Origin: Craspedostauros australis
Taxonomy: Eukaryota; Bacillariophyta; Bacillariophyceae; Mastogloiales; Achnanthaceae
Direction: 5' to 3'
NCBI GenBank assembly: GCA_026770025.1
Contig: JAMXDE010000008.1
Location: 2,418,001 to 2,482,000 of the forward strand
Length of the DNA stretch: 64,000 nucleotides
Of this stretch, positions 51,172-62,545 are shown piece by piece. The notes below the pieces were generated by a model, which was not told the DNA's origin, did not search any database, and was given only the letters and a program-made list of their open reading frames with translations. Both the position numbers and the translations under genes were made by a program. Positions within the stretch are counted from its first letter, which is position 1. Every line of letters begins with the position of its first letter.

Positions 51172-51409
51172 TATCGTTTGTTCGACAGATTCACTAACTG
51201 GCCAACTGCCTCTGGTTCTGCTAGCGGCATCGAGCATCACGAATAGCGGCAGCGACAACGAAGGACACAGACATCAGCGATCAAGTCATCATCATCGTCT
51301 CATCGCATTGCATTGCATCGCATTCAAGCAATCTCATACCAAGGCGCTTGGGCGAGAGAGACAGAGACAGGACCCACGCAACGCCCAGAGTCGCGCATCC
51401 ATCGTCAAC

Positions 51410-54002
51410 ATGCCGCGGCTTCACGATGCCGAGACGTCATCAAATGCGTCGTCTGCCTTGGGGTCTTCCACGAAGACATCCTACTTGGCCATGGGCACCA
51501 CTCCAGGAAGACTGAGCAAGGTGATGCGGAAGAAGTTCGGTATCGCATCCGCGCTGTCGCCGATCCACAGGGTGAGCAGATTTCAGCGAGTGCACTCGCG
51601 GTGTCACACAACCTACCGTCTGCAATGTGCGTGTGGTGGAGGTGGCACCCCGCAAGATGGGTGGCATGATCATTCCGTCATGCCAAACTACTGCACTCCA
51701 TTGCGCTCTTTGCGAACTTCGATTTCAATTTCATTTCGACTTCATTTCGATTCAATCCTAACACCTGACTGCGCCGCTGCTTGTGATAATCCTCGATCTA
51801 AATCAACTGACAATGGCAATTGCTGATACCGATAAACAACGGACTCGCACGATTCAGGATTCCAAGAGCCCCTCATTTCGATTCACGAAGCTCGAAGAGG
51901 ACTTGGAGCCGATCATCCCGCTGAGATCAGACGCCAACCCAAAGCCACAATCAAAGAATTCTCCATTTTGGAATGGACGCCATGACCCGACGCAGCACAT
52001 CAGTTTCGTGGAAGAATCTACCACGGCCGCAGATAGAAATGCGCACCGCAGCAGCAAGACCCCGAAACATGACGCTGCCAGTCCAACAGATGTCGTATCT
52101 GCCTTTGATGCTGCTTTCGTTGATGATGCGCCAAAGCATAACGACAACTTGGGAGCTGGACTGTTTGAGGCTAGCTTCAGTCCCATAAAGAACGATGCAG
52201 AATGGGTCAGTTTCCCAGCAGGTTCCAACGAAAGGTTTGGCAAAGATGGTGATGAGACGAAAGCGGCAAACAATCAAACGGCAGAACCGAAAGAAGCAGA
52301 GGAAACACAGGAGGACGAAAAGCAAGCGAAGACAACGAAAGAGAAGCACGTCTCTCCCTTGCTACCTCGATCGCAGGTCGCCAACAGCGCACCAACAGCA
52401 GCAGGAAGTTCACCGGTGGGCTCAGACCTTGCCGACATTGCTGACATTGCCGACCTCATCCATATCAGTGGAAACGACGATGCAATCGGAAGCAGCAAAG
52501 GCAGAAAGAAATCCCATGCGCAGATTAGTGTATTTGAAGACGAGACCAGTAACGGTTCCAGCGGCTTCAACAGCAGCAGCAATAGCGACAGCAGCAGAGG
52601 CAACATCCAGCGCCGTCTTGTCTTTGCTGGCAGCTCCGATTCTGATGACGCAAGCAAGGACACGCTGGACGAGATCATGGAGGGACAATCCGACAAAAAT
52701 GAAGATCAGACGACCGGCGCAAAAGGTCAGCGTGCTTCCGAAATGACGAAGGACACCATTGCTGCCACAGCTAGTGATGAATCTGCGGACAAGACGGCCG
52801 ACACTGCTCCTGACAGTGTTGCAGGTGCTGCTTCTCCAGCTGTTACCGAAAATACGTCTGTTGCTACTGGCACGACGAGTGAGAAAGCTGGCAGCCCTTC
52901 GATTAAGCAACTCGGCGATCTGAGATTGACAGGAGACCTCAAGCGTGTTCCTCGCGATGGTTCGTGCGCTGGTGGCACCGATGTCACGGAGCTCACCCAC
53001 AACAGAGGCTCAAAGTACAAAGAAAGGACTGCTCAGATTGTGCTGGACCTCTTTCTGACTCGGGCAGAGGTCGAAATGAACCGCACGGAGGCGGATGACG
53101 ATCAGCAGCAAAAGAAGGAACAGAAGCAACTACAGGTGGCGCCAGGACAGGAGCCGCAGCAAGAGCAAAGCGTAATAGCTGATCTCGTGGAAAGCCAGGC
53201 AACGAAAGAGATCGAGGCGGTGTTGGTCGATGCTCAGAAAGATGACAAAGAAACAAAGGAAGAAAGTGAAAAGAAGAATGCCTCGCGGGAAAACGTTGAT
53301 CCCCCAAACGACGACGACAACCAAAGCGTCAACAGTCTGATAGCTGTCGAACAGGCTGCAAGTGGCGGCGATGCAAAATGTGAGGCCGAACAGAAGAATG
53401 GTGAGACGAGGAAACCCAGCACTGCCACACCGACCGATCCAAGCATGCGACGCGGGTCATCGACGACGAGTCGTACTTCTGATTTCATCAACGAAGACCG
53501 CGAGACTCGAGCGGGAGTTGCTGCCCCGAAAGAGACCGATGCTGGGACCGACGGGTATGCCGGCTTTTCATCTGTCGGTGGCTTTGCGCAGTATGTTTAC
53601 AGCATCGGCCATCGCATCAAGCAGAACAGCCACTACATCGGCAAGGTGAAGACCAGCATCAGCAATGGCATTCAGTGCATCGGAGACGTTGCCAGTGACG
53701 CGTCAGAGGATCTCATCTTTTGCCGAATCGCCAATCCATCGCAGGCCGACAAGTCGAGTCAGGAGCAGGGCAGCCTTTCGCAGCTGGGAGATGCATCACG
53801 ACCATTGTTCGCAGACGGCGAATTGCCATCTTCGCCTGTCGGTAATTCTAGTTTCGCGGAAGGCAATGGAGATGGCGAACTCACGGTTGGCACTGACGAC
53901 CAGTCGCAATACACTACGAACAGGGAAGACTTCAGTCTCGACCTCACAGCCATCCCCAAAGTCGGGACGTTTGACTCAAAGGAAAAGGAGGCCTCGTCAT
54001 GA
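51410..54002 (+). CDS. disordered acidic protein, two-exon model, 768 aa
   Basis: My preferred model joins 51410-51571 (54 codons, MPRLHDAETSSNASSALGSS first) to 51858-54002. The intron of 286 bp has a GTGAGC donor and a GATTCAG acceptor, both between codons, so the frame closes. The alternative is a single exon from ATG 51813, which would have a poorer start. Most of the product is Asp/Glu/Ser/Lys/Gln-rich and probably unstructured (EAEETQEDEKQAKTTKEK and similar). One segment near the end, GFSSVGGFAQYVYSIGHRIK followed by a regular helix-like stretch, looks folded and could be a binding or amphipathic region. There is no signal peptide. I recognise no family. Confidence 0.55.
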
Positions 54003-54273
54003 TAACAGCAGCATGCAGCATCGCACAGCGACAATCGCATGCATTTAGTGTATGAGTATATGAGTAGAAGGTAATGATAATATGTTTGTTTTACGTGAAT
54101 GCTGAATAGAACTGTTGCATGTCGTGCTTGGATGTGCCTTTGTGACGGCTTGCAATCCACTCCACCACGCGACTTGTCGTCTCGATCATCTTGACTCCTT
54201 TCATCATTTCTTTGCCTGCGGCTTCGAAGCAGTTGCTCTCTCCCTCTCTCTCCAGAGAGATTGTTTGAGTGCT

Positions 54274-57102
54274 CTATTCGTCATCGATCAGCACGGTTTG
54301 GATGGAACGTGGTGGGATGGACCCAGACAGCAGAGCCTCGTCTCCGTTGTAAAGCACATAGTTGGCAGCATCTCTGCTTTCGTTCAGGACGATCACGGTG
54401 CTATCGCTGGCACCGTTGGGTGTGTTGAATGCGCCGATCTGCAGGAACGGCCAGCCCGTCGTCATGCACACCTCGCCTTCGTCGAAGTGCTGCGATCGCA
54501 CTTCCATGCCTGTGCCATAGCTGGATTCATCAACGATCCAATCGGAAGCCGTGCTTGTGCAGTTCGACAGCACAACTTGCGCGCCGCCAAGCGGACCGAG
54601 CGCACCACCATCGTTGGCCAGTCTCTGAATCGCGAGGCATCGGGCTTCGGTGTTGCCATCGTCTTCGTCGGAGCCATTCGTCAGCTGGAATTGGGTGAAA
54701 CCAGCTCTCGCAGAGGCTCTCTTGTTGAATGTGCCAAAGTCGCCGTCATCTGTGTCGCACGAGGATAGCACGACACCGCCGAAGTCGGTGCTGTTGTCTG
54801 AACCGAAGCATGCGCTGGTGGGATGTCCTAGCCAGTCATGACCGTAGACCTCGATTTGGGATTTCTTGTTGAATGTGAGATGCTGTCTAGTGGAACCTTC
54901 GCACGGCCAGACAGTCATTTCGACGCCCACGCGGGCCAGATCGTTCATGCCACCGCCGGCAACATTCTGGCCCGGAGGACGGAAGACGCGGGTTGTTTCT
55001 TTGGAATCTGTCGAGTCGATGGGCTCGCTGCCAGCCATGATTCCCAGAACGGCACGGGAACCCGGTCGCACGTATCGGCTGATGTGTCCCATGTAGTAGT
55101 ACATCGGTTGGACTGCAAGACCGACGTCGAGGTACTTCGCTGGGAAACCGTAGGCTTCCAATTCCTCGCGCGTCCGGTCATCGCCGTGGCTGGCCGAACC
55201 GAACTCGATGGATTCCTCCCAAGGCAAGACTGTTGGGATTTCTTCTCCTCCCAATGCGCGGTGGGGGACGGCCAGGATAGGGGTGTCGCAGAGGTTACCC
55301 AGATGGTTGGGACCGCCCCAGCCATCGAGCAAGAAGTTCCATTCGGCCCAGCCGTGGCTGCCGGTGGCAAGGTCGGAAAGGATTGTGTGGGCATACCGCT
55401 CGGCACGTGCCCAGTACACCTCGATGTCGCCGCCGGAGTATCCTGTCGAGGGGCAGTGGCACGCTTCACTGCTGATCACGATGTGCTTCTTGGTGACGTT
55501 CATTGAATCCAGCAGGCTCTGGTATTGATGGAGGTTTGGAGCACCGACGGCACCATCCAGGAGGCGGTCCATGCCGCCTGCGTACCAATGGACGGCGGTT
55601 CCGTCAATGTACTTGGAGGCTGGGTGGTTTGGGTTGAGCAGGACTTTGCCCCAGTTGTTGACGTGGTCCTTGTTGTGATCGAACATGAATATCTTGACAT
55701 CCTCGTGATCGCTCTGGAGGCGTGGGCCCAAATGGTTGGCAACGAAGGCAGCCTCGACGTTTGGCGTGTAGGCGCACGCCTCCCATGGGGCTGGGAACTC
55801 CGGCTCGTTCTGCACGGTGACCGCCCAGAACGACACGCCCTGATCCTTGTACGCTGTGATGAATTTGGAAAAGTACAAGGCCCATGCCTGGGCGTAGCGC
55901 GAGTCAGGTCCTGGGCCTTCCTTGAGGCAAGAACCATCGGTGCTGCCGAGCATGGATTGGGGGAGGTACTGGACCTCGGTATCCTCCTGAAGCAGTCTGT
56001 CTCCACCGTTTTCATCTCCCTCGTCGTTGTCACCGTCGTTGTCATCGTCACCATCCTCATCTTCATCCTCATCTTTGGTCTTGTTGACCATCCTCTCCTT
56101 CATCCACGCCGGTGGAGACCACGGACTAGTGAATGTCCTGAGGTACCCATCCATGACCTTGTCGTCGCTCTTGCGATCGCTTTCTGTGATGCCCTCAGCA
56201 GGAGGTGCTCCCCAGCTCTCTTCGAGGAGCTTGGAGGCCGTCCTGACCATCTCGATGATGCCCAGGTCGCGATCGTGGGCGACCTGCGTATCGAAGTGGT
56301 TGAGGTCGAAATCGCCGTCGACGTCATCGAAGGAGTAGGTGTGAATGGAGAAATCGCAGGAATTCATGGGCACGCGTCCGAGCGCGTAGCCCAAGCCCGT
56401 CTTGCCGAACAGGAGCTCCAGAAAGGCGGCCTTGGCCTCCGCAGTGAGGGCGTTGTAGTTGAGCCCCGTGGCATCGGTGAAGGCTCCGCCGAAGCCCAGG
56501 ATGGGAGATTGATCGCTGAAGGGAGACGCCTTGAGGTCTACGTTGATGATGGCGTCCGGCGCACCGTAGCCGTTGACGTTGGGGCCTTGATTCTTGTGGG
56601 ACGCCGAAAGGTATCCCGCCGAGGACGGCTCGTAGCAGGGGACCGTGGCCCATTGCTGCGACGGCTCGCCGAGGCTGGTCTGCACGATGCGGGCCTTGGC
56701 CCCCTTGGCGTGCGTGACGCAGAGAGGGCGGAACTTGGCAGGCGGGACGGGTTCCGAGGCTCCTTCCGAAGCGCACGTGGCATCGCCTGTTGCTGGCAGG
56801 TTCTTGGGTGGCGCGAAGGGGCTGATGTTGGCGCTGTCGCTGCTGAAGATGCCGTCATCGTCAGACGCGTCGGTGCTGAGGACGTAGATCAGCACGATGA
56901 CGAGGAGCAGCGCGAGCACGGCGCCGAACTTGATCCTGGAGAACCACCGCGCGAGGCCGTCCTCATGGGTGATCGAGGGATCGGCGATGGCGCCCGCTTC
57001 GTCATCGAAGGTGTCGACGCCATGGTCCTTCCCGTTGGCGCCGCCGTTGGTGCCGCCATTCACTGGCTTGTTGAGCAGCGGGTTGGTCTCGCTCGGCGCC
57101 AT
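54274..57102 (-). CDS. GH30 glucosylceramidase-like glycosidase, type II membrane protein
   Basis: The start is ATG 57102 (MAPSETNPLLNK; the longer frame opens with GTG), giving 942 aa. A cytosolic tail precedes one membrane anchor near residues 60-80 (FGAVLALLLVIVLIYVLS), so the enzyme faces the lumen. The GH30 barrel begins with SPILGFGGAFTDATGLNYN. The acid/base glutamate is E433 in WAVTVQNEPEF and the nucleophile is E546 in VISSEACHCPS; both are in place, as in human glucocerebrosidase. SPWSPPAWMKERM and WAEWNFLLDGWGGPNHLGN are further family motifs. Predicted activity is hydrolysis of beta-glucosyl ceramide or a related beta-glucoside. An acidic loop (DEDEDEDGDDDNDGD) is inserted before the acid/base site. 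The last 180 residues (LGHPTSACFGSD, ARCLAIQRLAND) resemble a ricin-B-like lectin domain. Confidence 0.88.
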   Translation of the reverse strand: MAPSETNPLLNKPVNGGTNGGANGKDHGVDTFDDEAGAIADPSITHEDGLARWFSRIKFGAVLALLLVIVLIYVLSTDASDDDGIFSSDSANISPFAPPKNLPATGDATCASEGASEPVPPAKFRPLCVTHAKGAKARIVQTSLGEPSQQWATVPCYEPSSAGYLSASHKNQGPNVNGYGAPDAIINVDLKASPFSDQSPILGFGGAFTDATGLNYNALTAEAKAAFLELLFGKTGLGYALGRVPMNSCDFSIHTYSFDDVDGDFDLNHFDTQVAHDRDLGIIEMVRTASKLLEESWGAPPAEGITESDRKSDDKVMDGYLRTFTSPWSPPAWMKERMVNKTKDEDEDEDGDDDNDGDNDEGDENGGDRLLQEDTEVQYLPQSMLGSTDGSCLKEGPGPDSRYAQAWALYFSKFITAYKDQGVSFWAVTVQNEPEFPAPWEACAYTPNVEAAFVANHLGPRLQSDHEDVKIFMFDHNKDHVNNWGKVLLNPNHPASKYIDGTAVHWYAGGMDRLLDGAVGAPNLHQYQSLLDSMNVTKKHIVISSEACHCPSTGYSGGDIEVYWARAERYAHTILSDLATGSHGWAEWNFLLDGWGGPNHLGNLCDTPILAVPHRALGGEEIPTVLPWEESIEFGSASHGDDRTREELEAYGFPAKYLDVGLAVQPMYYYMGHISRYVRPGSRAVLGIMAGSEPIDSTDSKETTRVFRPPGQNVAGGGMNDLARVGVEMTVWPCEGSTRQHLTFNKKSQIEVYGHDWLGHPTSACFGSDNSTDFGGVVLSSCDTDDGDFGTFNKRASARAGFTQFQLTNGSDEDDGNTEARCLAIQRLANDGGALGPLGGAQVVLSNCTSTASDWIVDESSYGTGMEVRSQHFDEGEVCMTTGWPFLQIGAFNTPNGASDSTVIVLNESRDAANYVLYNGDEALLSGSIPPRSIQTVLIDDE

Positions 57103-59160
57103 GGTGATGATGTTCACAGGGTGTTCACAGGGTGTTCACAGGCGTTGTCGGCTGGAGATGTGTGCACGTGTGCTTGTGTGTGCTCTTGTGTCAGGCGGAA
57201 TGGAATGGAATGGAATGCCCAAAGTCTCTCTTGTGGAGTGGATGGGGCGTTCAATCTCTGTTGTGAACAGGGGGGAGGGAAAGAAGGAAGCCGATGGAAG
57301 ATGATACGATGACGACAAATGGAACTGGAATCGGCAGCTGCGATGATGGCAGAAGATGCGGCAAGGATCGGGAAGGAGTGGCGGAACAGGATGACCGATT
57401 TGCTTCATCGGTTGGCCCTGCTGTGTTCTCTCTTCTGCGAACAAGATCTCCCCTCACTTTCATTGGCTGGCGGCGACCGAAAGAACACGCAAGGAACAGA
57501 CACGAAACCTTGGGTGTCATGCAGATGGGAGCAAGTGCGGCAGCAGGGGAGACATCATCGACGGCGAAGGACATCAGACCCAAACCGGCCAGCAGATGTC
57601 ACACCACAACCACCAACAACAGCGCCATCTGCGCACAAGGAGGGAGACAACACGGAAGCGCACATCATCGGATCTTTCCCTGTTTTCTGTCTTTTCGTCA
57701 AGAACCGTGGTTGGATTCCGTGAAAGGTATCTGCAGGTCTGGAATTATTCCACGTGGCATGACATGATTCGATTTGGAGGCGAACACCAGATGCAATTGT
57801 TCTGTTGATAGTCGAATGAGTCGACACATACAACGGAAATCAATGTCCCATTTCGTGACAAAGTGATATCGGCTTCCCTGTTCGCCAATCACGGAGTTCT
57901 GCTCGCGGCCAAAGTTTTTGATCAGGGGTATTTTGTCTCTTCCGCTGTTTCTCTTCGCGCTCTGTTGGTTGGTCTCGTCAAGTGTGTTGGTGGCGAAGAA
58001 GAGTGCAATGGGAGAGGCCCACGATGTCGGAGGACAGGTAGAAATGCATGTCAGTGCAGTTGAGGCAGAGCAAGGAGAACGCGCCTCGCCAAGACCTCCC
58101 GATCACCACATCGTCATGTGCGTTGCTCTTGCCTTGTCCATTGCTCGTACGTGATGTGTCGGAGCGGCACTGCGTTGGACTCTTCTACTATACTTGACAG
58201 CGATAGATCGTGCTGGGACAGGTTGTTGATGTGGATGCGATGGCGGTCGGTGTTGGCGCACACACCCATGGTGGCAGATCAATGTGGAGCGGATCGCTTG
58301 GGTGGAGGTGTGGTGGGAGTCCGACAGGCATAAGCGTGGCAAACATGGAGAGTTGCCTGGTCAAAGGCGAGGACAGCATGTGGATTGGGTTGAGGGAATG
58401 GTTGTAGATTCTGGCACTGTATTGTATTGTATTGATACACTATCTTTTACATGATTCAGTATGGTGTCCAAAGTTGCAGTGTCGTCATGGTTGGATGCTC
58501 TGTGTGTTTGTTGGCAAGAGAGTGGATGTCCGTGAGGTGGCCCTGCTTCGTTCGAACTCCCTAGATTCGGTGGGATCTCTGGTGCTGCAACGGCCCAACC
58601 TGGTTTGATAGGTGGACAACGTGGCGTTGAGGGATAGTGGAGAGTGGCACTGCGACATCGTTGCCGCTGTGATGCCCTGCGTTCCTTTTCGGAATGATGC
58701 TGGGATGTGTGGTACTCTATGTATGAGTATTCTATTATGCTCAGGCGAGAATGGAGGTGGTTGCAGCAAGGGAAGACGATGCAGAAGCGCTGTTTCCATT
58801 TCTGCGCCTCCTCCATCTTTCTGGAGCGAAAAATGTGCGCTGTTCTGGGGCTTCCCACAGAATGAGACGGCCACCTCTGCTCTGGGGTTCGTGTCCTATA
58901 CGCCGGAGGCGACGGTCATGGGTCATGTCCGTGGCCAGGGTCATGACGGCTGATTTTGACCGTGGGCGCCTGCTGAACGGAGCAACAACTGCGTGATGTT
59001 GATGTTGGTGGTGCGGCTGAAGCTGCCAGCACCAGAACCCCAAGCAACACCCGCTGCCAGGGTTGTTGCCGTTGCTGTTGGGAGATGGAGGATGAACCGG
59101 CTCACCAAGTGGTGGATAGATAGATAGATAGATAGAGAGCGTCAGTGGACTCTCGCTAGC
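57103..59160. other. unassigned intergenic DNA, 2 kb
   Basis: Overlapping short ORFs on both strands (57294-57767, 58361-58953 and others) are shadows of each other and show no domain. A (GATA)5 run lies at 59115-59134 near the right end. The GH30 promoter should be at the left end. Nothing else is seen. Confidence 0.5.
59115..59134. repeat. (GATA)5 microsatellite
   Basis: Five GATA units just downstream of the stop of the 152-aa gene. Confidence 0.9.
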
Positions 59161-59619
59161 TTACGCTGATCTCGCCACCTGCTGCACTGGCTTGACCAAC
59201 GCCTTGCCTGCCGACACGAAGCCCTTGAGGATTCCACGCGGCAGCTTGCCGGTCTTGAGCAGAAGGCTTCCCAGCCTCTCCCAGCCTTGGCTCGACGACA
59301 GGGTCTCCGCTCGTTGCGCGCGGATGGCGTCCACCTGCAGCGCCGCGGACGCGATCTCCTCCATGCTGTATCCCGCCTTCAGAAGCAGCTTGCCTCTCTT
59401 CTCGGCTGGCAGCGCTCTGCATGTCGATCTTCGCTCCCTTGCTCTGCAGAACTCGTAGAACTCCAGGTCGATGACTTCAGTGGAGACGGGATCCCAGCTC
59501 AGCTGCACGGGCGCACCGACGGAGCAGGCTGGGTTGTCGCCAAGCACGATGGGGTAGGTCTGGACGGTGACGTCTGCGAACCTCAGTTCCTTCATTTCCA
59601 AGCTCGAGTGGGACGACAT
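59161..59619 (-). CDS. small diatom-type conserved protein, 152 aa
   Basis: The frame opens at ATG 59619 and ends at 59161. The pattern is that of a short family common in diatoms: an opening beta segment (LRFADVTVQTYPIVLGDNP), then VGAPVQLSWDP, an acidic helix (EVIDLEFYEFCRARERR), and a region with LL.AGYS.EEIA and RAQRAETL near residues 75-110. I recall such 'LGDNP...G.P..L.W' proteins from diatom genomes but know no function. There is no signal peptide or membrane helix; it is probably cytosolic or nuclear. Codon use is strongly GC3-biased, which suggests good expression. Confidence 0.75.
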   Translation of the reverse strand: MSSHSSLEMKELRFADVTVQTYPIVLGDNPACSVGAPVQLSWDPVSTEVIDLEFYEFCRARERRSTCRALPAEKRGKLLLKAGYSMEEIASAALQVDAIRAQRAETLSSSQGWERLGSLLLKTGKLPRGILKGFVSAGKALVKPVQQVARSA

Positions 59620-62545
59620 TGTATTGTGTGTTGTATGTGTGATGTGATGTGTTGCGTATTGAGTGTTTGCGTTAACTGCGTGTTGCGGATGTAGTGTGCT
59701 TGGGTCTGGGTTGTTTGGGTTCTTGTTTGCATTTTATGACAACTTCAAGAGATCAGGGTCTCCTCCTTTTGGTGATGGTACTGCGTGAGTTACTACTACG
59801 GGTACTCGTACTGTTGTGATTGCGTAGGTACTGTGCGCAAACCCGCGTTCCACCACCTTTGCGCGCGCTCTGAAAATCGCGTGTGAAGCGAACAACGCAA
59901 AACGAGATCACTTGGTTTGTTTGGGCCTTTGAATCAGGTTTTCCCGTGAGAGAGCGAGGGGCGAAACTATCATCCACGCTGTTTGGTTGGACCACTCTTC
60001 TGTTCTGTGTGAAGCCTGCGTGGCGAGAATGCCCGCTGCCTGGTTTGGATCGTGTCCAGTGGCGTCTTTTTGACTCCGACCAGTGGCGCTGTCATCGACA
60101 AAACAAGAGAGCGCCACCACGACCAAAGATCAATACACCCCGGAATGACCGCAAGGAAGAGGAAGACAAGTGATGCGACTTCGTGTTCGGCCACGCGGGC
60201 GCAGCAAATACACGAAGCTGATGAGAAGTCACGTCACGCAATGCAACGTGTCACACACAACGTCGTTCGAATTCTTGCGCAATCGCTCCGAATACGCCAG
60301 AACCTGCCCAAAGTGATTTCGTTTGTTGGTTCCTATTCGTGATCATGAGCTATTTAACGAATGATACTCGTGAAAGGCACAATGTGCTTTGCATCGTTGT
60401 CTGATGCGACAGAAGCTGGTCATCAGTCTTTCTTTACCTAAGTAATGCGACAGAAGACACGACACTCTAAAAGGGCACGATGTCTGCTGAGTGATTGGCA
60501 CGCACAAATGAAATATTGGCTTGAAGTACTGGACTGTAGTGCCATGCTGTCGCGTGTAGTACAGAGTACTAGAATGATAAAAACAATAGATGCCAATGCC
60601 TTTGCAATCAACCTCAGCATAACAGAAACACTCTTTGATCTCCGCCAGAGGGGAAGTTTACATCCGCGCCGTACTTTGTGTTTGCACGAAGCGCGCTTCA
60701 GCAGATCGAACAAATGCAACACATAACCGCGGGCTTTTATCTCTCTTACGAAGTTGGTGATGCGACGATTCGCACTCGGTTACTGCATTCATGTCCCTTC
60801 TGGGGGGCTTCTATACCATGCACTGCGTCCTCGATCGACTCGTTCGTGGGGAGGCAGCACCAGGCGTCTGCCGCCAGCGGCAAGCCAATCAGCTTCGGAC
60901 ATGCGACGCGCGGTAACAGATCAGCCTCTGTGAACACGAAGGATGCATGCCCACTTGTCTTGTCACACATCACGCACCAATGTCCAAACCGCTGCCGCGA
61001 TACGAGTGGGCAGAGCAGGGCGTGGGAGGCAACAATGGATTGGGTTCAACCTCTCCAGAAGAGGGGCCTCACAATCTTCGGTTGTTGTTGGGATCGGCGG
61101 CGGCGTCGATTCTTCATGCAATCTTGTTCGTAGCTCGTGCCCGTATTGCATCATCACGTGGCGGCTATGGTACTCGTCGAGATCGTACTTGTACATGCCA
61201 TGCGTTCTCCTGTTGTCATCAAGATTGCTCTCATGCTACCGGTGTGATTTGGTGGTACCAGTGTGAGTGCGCGTAGGTGATTGGGTGCCTGTGCAGTTGA
61301 GCCCTTGCTTTTGGTGATGACGACAAAGTCGTCAACCGGTTCGACGACGCCTCCATGTTGAACAGACACCAAACGTGTCGAGCCGGCCACGATCGATTGA
61401 CATTCGTTGCGTGGCGTGAGCATGGAGCAGTGCCGATCTTCGCGTTTGGCGCACCAGCCAAGAACCATCGCGTCCGCAGCATCCAAGGTTTCTCTCTCTC
61501 TCTCTTCCGAGGTTTTTGATTCATGGATTCGCCCATCCGTCGAAAGGGAGACCACGGCTCCTCGCAGAATCGAATGCTCTGGATTGCCTCAATCGTTTTG
61601 AAACTTGATCCGCCACAACTCCGAGGACGTACAATGCGTGGCAAGGAATGGCACGAGAAGGCATCACGGCGTGCGAATCCGCAACCATGCCATGTTCTCC
61701 AATTGCATCCTCGACGTTGCTATTGCTATTTCGATTGCGTTGGTCGCAAGGGGGCGAACACTCTTTTCTCTCTCCAAGAGAGAAAGCTGCTGTTCCATCG
61801 CATGTTCGACCCCTTTTCTCATCACGGTGGCGGAACGGGAATGGCTTGCTTCTCCTTCGTCAGATCCATGAGCGATTGCACCAGTTGAACAAGAGAGGCT
61901 CGTTGGATGCTCCTTGGAAGCTCGTTGGATCACACCAACAAAAACGGCAATGGTGAGCTGGATGTGATGGCAAGATGCTGTGGGTTGCGAGAAGACATCG
62001 GCACAGCGAAGGGTGGTGGTTCAGTTCATGCAATCTCGAACAGAGTACGAGGACGAGGACGAGGACGAGGAGGATCACAGGAAAGGTCAGGAGAAGAGTA
62101 CGAGCTACATACTGATGCCACTCCATAGTCGTACTCAACCAAACAAGAAGCAACCTCCATGAGCGGAGCTTGCGGAATTGGTGTCACCTGTGTGCGAGAG
62201 ATGGGAGACTTCCAACACACTGGCCGCATCTCCATCACCGACTGGGAAAGATACCGAAACATGCGAAATGGCGAAATGGAAGAGACTATCTCATGCCGTC
62301 AAATCTACGAAGATTCCGGCATGTTCATCACGACCCAAAGACGACTGAAGAATGAAACCAACCCCAACGCAAGAGTCCAACGCCAATGATCTCCACCACG
62401 ACGACACTGTTGCTCCTTGAATCGATGATCCAGATCACGTCGCGAATGAACACTCTTGCCACAACAAGTGGCAACAAGCGACGCCCATCACCAACCAACC
62501 AACTAACAAATCAAGCCACGCGGCCTAGCCAAGCCAAGCCAAGCC
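59620..62545. other. unassigned intergenic DNA, 2.9 kb
   Basis: Short ORFs on both strands (60678-61133, 61231-61644, 61523-61888 and others) are overlapping frames with no domain. CT-rich (about 61490-61507) and (GAGGAC)n (about 62048-62071) runs are the only repeats seen. Promoters of the flanking divergent genes must lie at its ends. Confidence 0.5.
62048..62071. repeat. (GAGGAC)n short tandem repeat
   Basis: About four units of CGAGGA in tandem in an intergenic region. Confidence 0.75.

Larger units (their letters stand above)
50340..51409. other. divergent intergenic region
   Basis: 1.07 kb between the divergent starts at 50339 and 51410. It contains a (CT)10 microsatellite (50502-50521) and degenerate GATT-rich tandem repeats (51107-51171). 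Short ORFs are mirror frames. Promoters for both neighbours must lie here; none can be marked. Confidence 0.5.

Noticed and set aside
55525-57312. 595-codon plus-strand ORF opposite the GH30 gene
   Set aside because: The minus frame has all GH30 catalytic motifs. The plus frame is a shadow with Val/Gly/Arg-rich composition.
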